Source: Acanthaster planci
Lineage: Eukaryota > Echinodermata > Asteroidea > Valvatida > Acanthasteridae
Assembly: GCF_001949145.1 (NCBI RefSeq)
Contig: NW_019091631.1
Span: 11,267 to 75,266, forward strand
DNA length: 64,000 nt
Reading direction: 5' to 3'
Shown one piece after another: positions 12,401 to 24,400 of this stretch. Position 1 is the first letter of the stretch, and every line of letters begins with the position of its first letter. Below the pieces are notes generated by a model. The model was not told where the DNA came from. It did no database searches and saw nothing but the letters and a program-made list of their open reading frames with translations. The position numbers and the translations under genes were made by a program.

Positions 12401-15400
12401 AATGTAACTTTGGAGGATCTAATCGAAAAACAAATGATTGCCATCGAAAATTTGACATCACCTTTCTTATGGCCACTGGTTCAACCTAGAGTCAGTGGTC
12501 ACGACCGTGCTTGTTTTAAGAGTTAGATTGTCTGTGCACCTTTTTTTTTTTCATTTTTGCTCAGTTTGAGAAAGTATGTTCACCACACTTGGTGGTAAAT
12601 GAGAAGTTCTGTTGTGTTTTTCTTTTGAAAGATCCGAGTGTTTGTCTTCAAAGTGGGAACAGACTCCATGGTACCGGCAGATGGCGTTCGAGAAATGGCC
12701 TGCTCAAACAAAGGTGGGTCATAACGCTGTCTCTGTGTTCAGCAAGCCACCCCTAGCGTGAACAAGAGAGGGCGTGCTTTAAACATAGAAACAAGGGCCC
12801 TTTGCTGAGCACTCACGTATGCGCGTGAACAAGTTTGTGCTCATCTGGCACAGGACACGCTGAGCATGCACGACCAACATCTGGCCGGATGGATGGTCCT
12901 CACATGTATACCAGTCGTGTGCACGAGCTCAGTTAAAAATCTTTCCACGAGCCTGTCTTCTTTGGTGGTGAGGGTACACTTCAGCTCAGACCGGATTTAC
13001 TTTGTTCTGTTCAAGGGTGCCGGTGATCGGCAAATATTTTGAGCCTTTTTGCCTGATTTTGTTTCTAGGATTAGGTTCTTCTCTTTTTTTCTGAAATATG
13101 CCGGCATGGGGAATGTAAATGCAAGGTTTTCATCAGCTACGCTTAGATTTAAGTTGCTTATACCAGGTAAGTCCTGGAAACCATAAGATTTCCATGGGAA
13201 CCGTTGAGGTTGTCGTTACAGGTGTCCACACAAGAGCAGAGAGATAGGCCATGTCCGAATTCCGTGACTGCTGTTGGAATTAATATGTGGTCATGTGCAA
13301 GACACCTGCTCTCAGCTGTGGGCCATTTCCCACAGGTGTACTGTATGTATGTATTATCAGCAGTGTAATTCTGACAGTCTGACATCCAATTGCATGCATC
13401 ACTGGTGGAGGATGTAAGGAGATTCACATGTAAAGTTGCAGTCCCAATCAAGATTGCTTCTCTGCCATGTCTTTGAGATAAGCTTTAATCATTCAAATTA
13501 ATCTTTAAAGTGTACCTCTAAGGAAAACATATTTTTTCTGATTTTATCTGTTCAAATAAATATTGAAGCATCCAAATTGAATGCAGTGTCATTTGTCTTC
13601 AGAGCTTGACTATAACAAACTTAAAAAGGCTTTTTTTTTCTGTTCATGCCAAGATGTGAATTCTGAATGTAGATTGCGTCATTTGGAGAAAACGACCCTT
13701 GCCCAGTTTTTGTTGTGGATAAACTCTTGCGCATGCCAAACAATTGCTACAAAAATGGATACGTATGGGTTTATCCACAATGGGCACAGGGCGAGGGTTC
13801 CCCTCGTTTTCTCTGTTTTCTCCAAATGACGCAATCTACATTCAGAATTCGCATCTTGGCATGAACAGAAAAAAAAAGCCCTTTTAAACTTGTTATAGTT
13901 GAGCCCTGAAGACAAATGACACTGTGTTCGATTTGGATGCTTTCTCATTTATTTGAACAGATAAAATGAGAGAAAACACGCTTTCCATAGAGGTGCACTT
14001 TAATTTTAGCGCATGTTTTGAACTGCTGGAATAATTCATAAAATAAACGTTATGGGGAAACTGACTAGATGCTTACATATAATTGTAAAGATGAACAAAG
14101 CTAATGGATATATGGGAAGAGCCAACGTAGGGCTGGATAGTTCAGTTGGCAGAGCACCAGTACGGTAATCTGGAGGTCACAGGTTCAAGTCCCGCTCAAG
14201 TCAGTTTTTTTGTTCATCTTTATAGCTGCTTGAATAATTGACAGATTTGAGACATTTCTCAGTTTTCCTTTATCAATTAACAGGATACTTCAGCAATATC
14301 CAGTCATTTGGAGCTGTCAGACTTACAACCCTGGTAAGATGTTTTTTCTCAGATCTACAGTTTGTTAAATTTCACTGTGTCAATGTGAACTAAGGTTAGT
14401 TCATACTGCAGGCGGATGTGAAAGCGAAGCAAATTTGACGTCACGAAAAAGTTGTTTCACTTGAGTTGAAATGGGTTCAACTTTACAAATTTGCAATACA
14501 AATATTTCATCTGATGTCATAAATTTACATTCGTGTTCGCTTTTGCACAATGTATGAACCGGCCTTTAGTTGTGAGCTTTTACTGTTTAATGCATCGGGG
14601 AAATCCTGCTCAGTGTGTCAAGCACGGACATAAATAAAAAAGCTGGACTTGCAACGCCTTTGTATGAAAAAAAAGCCAACCATAGGTCATTTTACCAAGC
14701 CGAATACAAATCGTGGGTTGGTTACCTTCTATTGACATCGGGAAGAACAAAGGCGGGCATTGCCAGGAAAGCTTTGTATTCGGCTCGGTAAAATGGCCAT
14801 GAGTGGATTCAATGACTCTATAAGCTGATTAAGGGCATTGCGAGGCCAGATTTTATTATACACGTCCATGGTGTCAGGATGCAACAGGTGTATGGAAGGC
14901 TGGGATTTTGTAGCACTGTAGATCTTGGGAGTTTATTCCATTGACCATTGTCACTGCCGCGCAATTTCGTGCAGATGACATCTTGTATTTCAGATTTTGT
15001 TTTTTCACAGAAAGTAGTCATTTTGGGTACTGTTTTAAAGGCAGTGATGTAGGAAAACTACCAACATTAAGAGAGAGCAATTAGATAGTAATTATGACCA
15101 ATGCTTAACTGCTTGACCTTCAGGATTATGTGCCGGTCCTGAGTCGTCCCATGGTGCTGAGTGGGAGGAAACACTTCCAGTGGTCTGACATCTACCTGGA
15201 TGTACTGGTGAGGCCATTGTCCCATGGTTTCCAGGGCCACCTACTCTGGATATATTGTGGATTTGGTTAGAAGGGGTCTCTGTGAACTGAGAAATGTGGC
15301 AAGCACAGGCCTCGGAACAAGTCTAAGACACATTAGAGCATGGCCAGTTCTCATAATGTTGCTGATCTTTGACAAATGAGAGCTTGCCTAACAACGTAGT

Positions 15401-18400
15401 CAAGCACTAATTGGCCTGAAAAGCTATGGTCTGTCATTATGGGTTTTCCTGTTAGAAAAATGGACAGTGCTTACACGAGGAAATATATTACAGACCTCAA
15501 CTGCTGCAGATCGAGGGTTTCTTAGTAAGAACAAATACACTCGTCCTCAGACTCAAATCCAGTTACTGTAGGTTTCTTTGCCTGCAGAGAAGTCCACATT
15601 CAAACTTAAATATTGAATATTCTCCCTCATTTCTTTTTGCTTCCCAGGGCTTGGGAATGATGACAACGCTGACAAGACCTGTTTACAACAAGACCGGAGA
15701 AAATGTAAGAAGTTACGTGAGGAATTACTGTCATGGTTCAAAAACAACATTTTTTTTTTCATTCACCTTGTTGCCGTGGTTCAAAGGAAGTTCTACTTTT
15801 TAACGTAACTTCTCTGAATTTGTTTTTTTGATCTTTAATTTATTTTTTCAATTCATCCATTTTTCCTGCGTGTTGTGCACAGTTTGGTCGTTCTTCATGT
15901 GATTCTTGTGCAAAGACAGGTCTGCTGATTTTTCTCTCACACCAGTGACATCTGTATCTGACAGAAACTGATCTTTGCGTGGAGCAAAGTTGTATCAGCG
16001 TGCATGAAGGAATGGAAATCTGAGACTGCTTCGGAAAGTTAAGGCTGTGGCCAGAAGCGTGTGTCTGTGCCAGCCACTGTCTAGTGGCTGCGGCTTCTTT
16101 CCACACACATTTATGTTACCTCTAGCCCCAGCCAGTTGATTTGGACATTGGCCTAGGCTGCAGCCAAAGCTGTTGTCCAGTGCAAGCTGTAGGTCTTTGC
16201 TGCATTGGAAGTACAGAAGGAACTCTGGAAGATGTTTTTGGACACAGGTTTTGGACACTCAACCAATTTCTGACTTTCTCCTGTTTTTAACAGATGACTG
16301 CTCTGTTCTTTTTTGTGGCATTTGCTTCATTTCCGTCTTGATTTATAAGAAAAGTTGATGAATCATGTGGAATGATATCCAAACAGTAGCTTTTACTCTT
16401 TCCAATGCGATAAATTGATTAGTTTTGTCTTGCGTCTCATGGCTTTGCAACCTGAGGCCGCATGGGATTTAGCCCTTTGGGGCCTTTTCATGATTGGAGT
16501 TTGAGTTTTCTGTTGTTTTGATTTGTCATTTTTAAATATTTCAACCTTTTTTTTTTACTCTCTGCATGTGCGTTCACTTCTTGAAGAATGTTAATTCAAC
16601 CAAGCAGGTATTGCGTCATGAGCAACGAAGGGTTTCTGTTTGGTTTGGTTTTGTTTTCCAACCTGCCTGCATGCTAAGCACGTGTGAATAATCCAATTGA
16701 ATTTGGGCGGTGTTGCTTATGTTCCGTCAGCCGTGATGCCACTCCACTTTTTGGTTTATATTTCGTGGAGCACTGAGTGATTAGATGCAGAAACACAGTG
16801 TGAATCTTCGCTTTGACTTGCGCCATTACAAGTTGATTTCACTTGCCACAGGGTTTCATTACTTTACCTGGAGTGAATTTTTCACTAATGATGGCATGTT
16901 TTTTGCTTTGAGAATTCATGAAAAACAAGCGAATCCATGAAAAATAAGTGATTTTTCGTAACATATCTTTTGGCTGACTGCTAATTTTGCCTGTGGAATT
17001 TGGCCTGCCTCTGGCATGCATGAGCTGCTGAGTGTATGCCCCGCTGGGTTGGAAATTGTTCAAAACCTTGAACTTGGAAGAACATATACATGTACTTTAA
17101 AACCCAGTGAGTTTACTTGTGCGTTTCAGAAGAGGTCTTTAAGGCATGTGTCAGTTCGTTACCTGCCCTGAAAAAGAAAGAAAAAAGGATATTTCCACGT
17201 AGGTCTTGACTCAGTGTTCAAGTGAACAATCTGTATACGTGTCCAGATTACCGTGAATATTTGATACGCGTTCTTAATGAAATAAAGCAGACACCTCGAC
17301 CAGGTTGCAGAGCCAGATTTAAATTGCCAGAGTGCTCCAAACCGGTACACCGTCCTTGCCAAATATTGTATGCATTTCAAAGACAAAACTCCTCTTTTGT
17401 GACGGATGGCTAGGTGCTTTAATGTAAAGTTGTGTTGCATTCAGTGTTATGGTTCCGTTCTTTTCTGACTGATTTTAATCAAATGTCTGTGTACAGTGGC
17501 TCTTTCCTCCTGCCCAGTTCTCACTCCAGTCCCTCACATGTGTTTTGAAGTTTTGTCTTTGTAATGCGTCAGAGTTTTTTATGTATTCATTCATTTTTTG
17601 TTTGTTTATTTTTTTGCTTTGTTTTGTAATGGAAGAATGTAACGTTATTTGCTCCTTGTACGCGGTTAAAAAGTGCACGAACGGTTTGATTGAATACCCA
17701 ACTTTGAATGAAGTGCTGGGTGTCCCACAACAAAACCTAATCATTAAAGAGTTAATTCAACTAAGCTATGTATTGTATGAGTACAATCATGCGCTTGCCA
17801 AGAAGTACATGCAGAAGCAATATTCTTCCAATAGTAGCAATGGTACTGGGATAGTAATCCACCAGCGATGCATCACTAGGCACCGTTGTTTGCTAAAATC
17901 GTATATGTGCACTGGACTATTTGAAGGGTGCAGAAATGAAATCGGGCTCCTAGTAGAAGTAGTCCCCTAATATACAGTCACCCTCCTCCCCTGCCCATCT
18001 CTGATTGCCACCACGTTCGTCCCTGTGCCTCTTCCCCCACCAGTAGAACCTGTGTACCCCGCCCTGAGAGTGTGCACCTGATATGATCGTCGGCAGTCGC
18101 ATCTTGGCCTTAATAATGTGGATGGTATTTCAAAGCCAGACAGGTTGCTCACAAGAACACTTCGTAGAAAGGCATGCTCAGTTGTATTTCCCCATAATGA
18201 TTGTTCTTTCACGCCCCCCCCACTCCGAACAGTTGCTGCAACTATGCAACCAATATACTGGGGTGTGGTCATTATTCACGGGACGGCAATTTTGGATCGT
18301 GCTCCCTCAAGTGCTTTATTTGTTGTAAACTCTGAAATGGGAAAGGGCCTGATTATTTTACCAGTATTACAGGCACAGGTTTTTGGTTTTTGGTTTTCAT

Positions 18401-21400
18401 TTCCATAATTTGGAACTGCCAATTTGAATAAGTATAGTGATCTATAATTTGTCGCTATTGCATCATCTTCATGCTGATATGTATATGACGTTTTAGAGAG
18501 TTTTACTGTGATCTCTTAGCTTTTGATTCAAGATAGCCCACTCGTGAATGAGGCAAATTGTACGTGTGTGTGGGGGGGATTGTAACAGAAAACGTCACAG
18601 AGTGGGGCTTTTCTGGTACCAGTTGATATATTTTGGATATTGCTTGCAAGGAGGTTGAATTCTCCTCTCTGAAGTCCAAACTTGATATCGTCTTTTGCCC
18701 TCTCATCAGAATCAGCAAATGTTGGCCGTGGTGGGGACGGACATCACCACAAAGAACATGGAAGACACCGTGCCCCAGAGAAAGGTAATGTACACATGTG
18801 CCATTGTGCCTGTCTTGATGTCCCTGTACTGTGTCTGTCACACCATGTCTCTATCCCCCCTGCAACTCTCTTCATTGTTATCGGTCCATCTTTCACCATG
18901 TCTGTCGCTACTTCTGTGGGTCTTGAACTGTTTCTGTCATTACCTTTATGTCCGTACCACTTCTGAAAAAAAAAATATGCCTTTGGGCATATCTTGCACT
19001 TCTTGTGTCCTCTGTCAGTTTGTGTGTCTGTCAGTCACGACTACATGTTTGGCTGGCAGATGATTACTCTCTTTGCCGCAGACAGTCTGTATTTCACTTG
19101 TTGTTTGTCCCATTTGGTGTTGTTCTGTTTGTCCATCTATCCTGTGCTAGCTATTTTCTTCCACTGTATGTATCACTATATGTGTCTCATTAACCTTATG
19201 TTAATACTTGACACTTATTTTTACAGGTAGTCATGTCTGTGTCCATCTTCTACTCCCTTTGTTAGTCTGCCTGCTTATGTTTTAACCTCTGTGTCGCACC
19301 ATCGCTTATGATCTGTCACATCAGAGACATAAGATGGTGTGACTCGCAAGATTTGATCCCCCTTTTCTTCCCTTCAGCAATCATTGGGAAGGACTCCTCT
19401 CCACAGATGTACTTTACATGTACATTTGTGGCCATGGATTGAAAGATCAAACAAAAAGGCCCCAGTTTCTGGATAACCTGTTAGAAAATATGTGTTCCCT
19501 TGCGTTGTTTGGCCCCGACCCCTCTTGTCCTATCCTGTTGCCCTCACAATTATAGGTCGTACACCTGTCAGTCTAAGAACCATTCCAAATGAGTTTCCCG
19601 CTGTAATCCTGTCAAGACATTCCAACCCCCGGTTAGAACTTACATGTATCTTGTCTGCTTCGTTGCCTTCTCTGTACATGTATTTCACAGTGTGTTACCA
19701 ACGTGCATTGCAACCTGTTTTTATTTTGTCTGTTCGTGAAAGAGAGTTGGCCTCCATCAGTTTAAAGTGTGGCATTGCCCCCTTCTGTGTTTTGGTTTGT
19801 ACATGACCTGTGGATGCAGTGAAGAACAGGCTTGGGGCAGACCTTGAGTTTATGTGTCGTTAGCCCATTAACCCATTTGCTGTTACACGCACATGTAGTC
19901 TCTAACCCCGTGGTTTCCAAATGTCATGATGATGATGATGTCTTAACAACTGCTGCATAGTGATAGATTTTCACCACAAGAGCAAAGAAAGCTGGTTTCC
20001 GCTGGTTGTCTGGATGATGTGATAAGTGTACATACAGTATGTTATTTGTATGATGATCTGTGTTGACTCCTCTATGTCCGTCTGTGACCAGAAACCTAAT
20101 CCTAATCACATACAGTCAGATTTACCAACGTGATTTGTGTACAATAATGACCACGTTCACACTGCCCCAGTGACAAATGTCTTGTGTACTCGTTTTCAAT
20201 ACAGACGTGTCTGTCACGTGGTCAACCCTTCCCTGTTGCATTTTCCCGTGTATGGTGTTTCCTTTTCCCCTCTACAGAACCCTTGTACTTTGTTTATACC
20301 AAGGTGACATTTTATTTAAACAGCCGGTATAGAAATGAATGCTTACTTTCTGTGGTCATGCAAGACGCTGATTAGATCCGACTTTTAAACAATTCACAAA
20401 AATTTACCCGATAATATTTGGTTTTTCTTTTTCCAATTGTGTCAGCTCTGCAAGATGTCATACATGCATTGTGAATTATACAGTCTGGTCCTGTTTGTCT
20501 TGTTCATTAGTAACTGTCACATAAATGTAAGGTTCAGTTCTGTGGTGAACCCTCTGGCAGATACACTAACCATTCCAGTGGCGCTATTGCCTCATAGTGT
20601 AAGCCGGTATGTTCAATATAAGTGTCAACGACACCCCACTACACAGTCAGATTTTCCTGTTAACCCCTTACTTTTCAAAAGAACATCCATCCATTCTGGA
20701 ACAACTTGAAAAGCAAGAGATGGATCATGTCAAAAATCTGTTTTTGCCGGTCACTGTTTAAATGTGTTGACTTAACACACACATGTACCTAATCTCAGTG
20801 ACAAGAAATGGTTGCCTTTTTTTCAACAGTAACCCCCTTCCATTCTTGTTTTTGATGGCATCTGTGTTCGTATGTGTGTTCTGTCTTGTCTCCCCCTGCT
20901 TCTTGGTATATGATCCTGTGTTCCCTATTTGTGTCAGGCAGGCTGTCTGTACATGTATTTGACCTTACTAACACGTAAATTGTAGATAAGTATGTGCACT
21001 GTGCACAGCAGCATGGTGTGTTTTGACAACATCTAGAGCACTGTGGTTTCCCTTGGACTACTTACATGTATATCTGTCAAACATTTGATTCCTTATCATT
21101 TGGTTCTCATTCAGCACGTCATATTAATAGATCTTGCTACCTTTTTGGTAAGCAGTATGGGCGGGCCTGAACCTGTTTTACCCTTCATTTTGCGGAGACA
21201 AGAAGTCAAGCCTGGAACTTGGCATCCAGTGCTTTGCTTCCCATTTTGTTCTGGTTTAGGGTTGGGGGGGGGTTGTGGGAGGGACATGCAAGCAAATGTA
21301 GAACCTGAAATAATGTTATTGTTGAAAGATTTTTTTTTCTATCTCATCCAAAGGAATCCTTTTCTGTTCTGTTCTTTTCATGTTCAAGCCCTGTTTAAGG

Positions 21401-24400
21401 TAAACTTTAGTTGCCCACATTTCTGAAATAGCCCAAAACAAGATGGAAACATTAACCAATGGAACAGCCATCTATGAAAATGCTTAGCAGTAACATTCTG
21501 ATGTCTCTATGGTAAGATGGTGTTTGGAGGTATTAAGACAAGTTTTAGTTCAATGGGTCGGGACTTGATCTCCCTTCTCTACATGCTGACATCAACCTCC
21601 CCCCCCCCAAAAAAGGTGATTAGATTTTGAATAAGAAAGTTACAGAAAGGTAGACTTTGGGTGCTAAAATGAAAGTTCACATGAACAGATAGTTTCGGGG
21701 TCACTCGTAAGACCAGGTTCAGCAGTTTTCCTGCAGGTACGTACGTGTACATGTAGATACAATTCTAGGAATGTTCCAACGCCGTTAGTTTGAGCCTTAT
21801 TGTCCGTACCCCAGTAGGTCCACATTAGAGTGTATGCATTTACTAATACAGTGTACATGTACATGCCCTGTTTGCTGTTACAACTTGAGACGTATTGGTT
21901 GTACAACCTTGTTATTGGCTCATCTTTCTCTTCTTTCACTTTTGTGGTGTCGTTTTAGCCTCAACTAAACGCCACATATGGGCAAGCCGTAAGTTGTCAT
22001 CACAGAGTCAGCATGTACCACCATCAGATTTTACCTCCGTTCACGCATGGGTCATGTAACAGGAAGTGACTAGATACTAACCCGTGAAACCTGGTCTGCT
22101 ATTTTTCTCAAGACTCTTAGAGGGTTTTCGCTTGGACTATGTTTCTGCATCAATTGAAAAAAGAAATCCCAAACACAATGATAAAATTGGTAAATTGAAT
22201 AGCACACATGGGTCGGATTCGAACCAGGGACTATGGATCTGCAGTTCAAATCACTACCAACTAAGCTACCGAAGCGATTTAATGGATTCCCATTTTTGAA
22301 ATGTCTTAAATGGTATACTGCATTGTCCCCTCTTCATGAATCATTGGTCCCCCCAGCTACTGAAAAAAAGTAGCGCACCAGGTTTCACGGGCTAGTATTA
22401 AGTGGCGTCCCATGTAACAAGCATGAGTGGGTCACATGACAACAACCCTAAAACAGTCTAGCTCTTGCTGTGGGGTACTGTGAAATGCTGGTTGCTTTCC
22501 CTTGAACCCTGTTTTGGTACCATCATTTATCCTGTCAGCAAACAGAGGCAAAATTCGAGTCGTGTAACAAATGGCAAAGACAATGTTCTCATTTTCAGTA
22601 CCGTAGTCGAGACTATCATGAGACTGGACATAGGACCAGTCAAAAGACCTGTCACAAGTAACAGAGTGAACAGTGACAGCCCATCTTGATAGTTTGTGAC
22701 TTGAATTCAGACTAGTGGTCCTGTTCTGGTCTTGTAATGGCCTTGAAAGGTCTGCACTACAACCTTACATTCTTTATGTGCAAATTTCAATTATGCAACT
22801 GTGGCACACTTTCAGTCTATCGTGCTAAAAAAAACCTTTGGTGCCATAAATTCAACCATGTTCATATAAGCTAATGGATGGTAATTACCAAGAGCAGACA
22901 GTAAGATCGTTAAGGCTTGTTGTCAGTGTTTGTATAGCATTTGACATCTTTAACAGCATGGATTGTTTTCATGCATGTGTTGATTCATCACCAGTTCCGT
23001 ATGTTGCACATCTTCACATCATCATGTGTATGCTACGTCCTACACCTGTTGGTCATGTGACGCACAGCATGTTTCTGTCATGTGACATGAAGGCACGTGA
23101 TCATAATGTGCATGAACACCCTATGATATAATGCTGATACATGTCTTGTCATTGTGCTGTGTCCCCTGCATGTCACAAGTGTCATGCAACTGTTTGGCTT
23201 CTTTCACACTTAATTTTTTTTTTCAATCCAGTGTTGAATAATATTTAAGTGCTGTGTGTGTGCTGCTTGCATTTTGACAAAAGTTTCCAAGTGAATAAAT
23301 AAAGTAACATTGACAATGAACTAATAAATTTGAACTGAACCAATTGTCGGTTCAACTTCTCAGTTCATAATTCCAATCCTGGTCAAACCCTTGCACTTCC
23401 CCATTCTCCAACAATTTCCCTCTAGTCCTCACCCTCTCTAATCCCTTAATCCTTTAAGCCATGACCATTAATCCCATCTTGTCCCACTCCATCCAAACCA
23501 TGATTGGAGCTTTGTGAAACTGAGTGAGTGATCGCAAGGATGCATTTCTTACCTGTTTGGGTTTGTCTAGGATAATTATGCCTGTTGCGGGTTTGTCAAA
23601 AGCTGACCTGTTATTGGTTTACTTTAGCAAATGAAAACAACTACCGTTGAAAAAAGTGATATTTCTATATGCTTTGGTGTTGTCTTCAAAGCCATCTTGC
23701 TTGAGTAACATTTCACTCATTTTCAGAACTTGAACTGGAAGTAAATAAAGACCTTGAAGATCAGTCACTTAAATTTGGAAAATTTGGACCAATTTTGGCT
23801 GCCATGTTTTAAAAAAGAAGAAGTGAAGCTGCAGTTGTAGAGCAAAGAATAATACATTGTATAAGCTGGCAAACTGCTTTATTGAGAGCCTGGAGTGAAG
23901 CAAAAGCTATCTCGAGCATTAGCAATAGGCTAATCTTGATGACATCAAGCTCTGAATGAAACAATTGTTGGGTGTCATGCTTGTACACATGCACAATGTA
24001 TGCACGTCATACTTTGCTGTATGATTTACTTATGAGTGCCACGTTGTCAGGTATGTACAGCGTCATGTACCAAAGAGGCAAAAGAGAAGATGTAAGATGT
24101 TCTCACGTCAAGAATTGTGGCATTTAAGGAAGCTTGCAAAATCTCATGAAAAAAGTGGCACTCACAGGTCTCACATACGTCCAGCACTGTGGGTTACAGA
24201 TCAAACAACTTGGATCTTTGTTGGCCATCAAGAGCACTCAAATGATTTTAGCAGATGGGCCATTTCAGAGAGTCATCACTGATGCAGTATATTGCATTAT
24301 CCTTACGCCAGCAGATCATGCTGATTCCTTTAAGCTTCTGTTTTTGTTTTCTTGTAATGGACGCAACAATGGATGGGCCTCTGACCAGAACATTTTTTTT

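Noticed and set aside
14131-14203. Functional tRNA gene
   Set aside because: The A and B boxes are good, but the T stem pairs poorly and the anticodon loop lacks U33. Called tRNA-like only.
17545-17970. 141-codon plus-strand frame in intron 15
   Set aside because: The peptide has no known motif, no usable splice sites agree with the alpha2delta frame, and the composition is like the intron.
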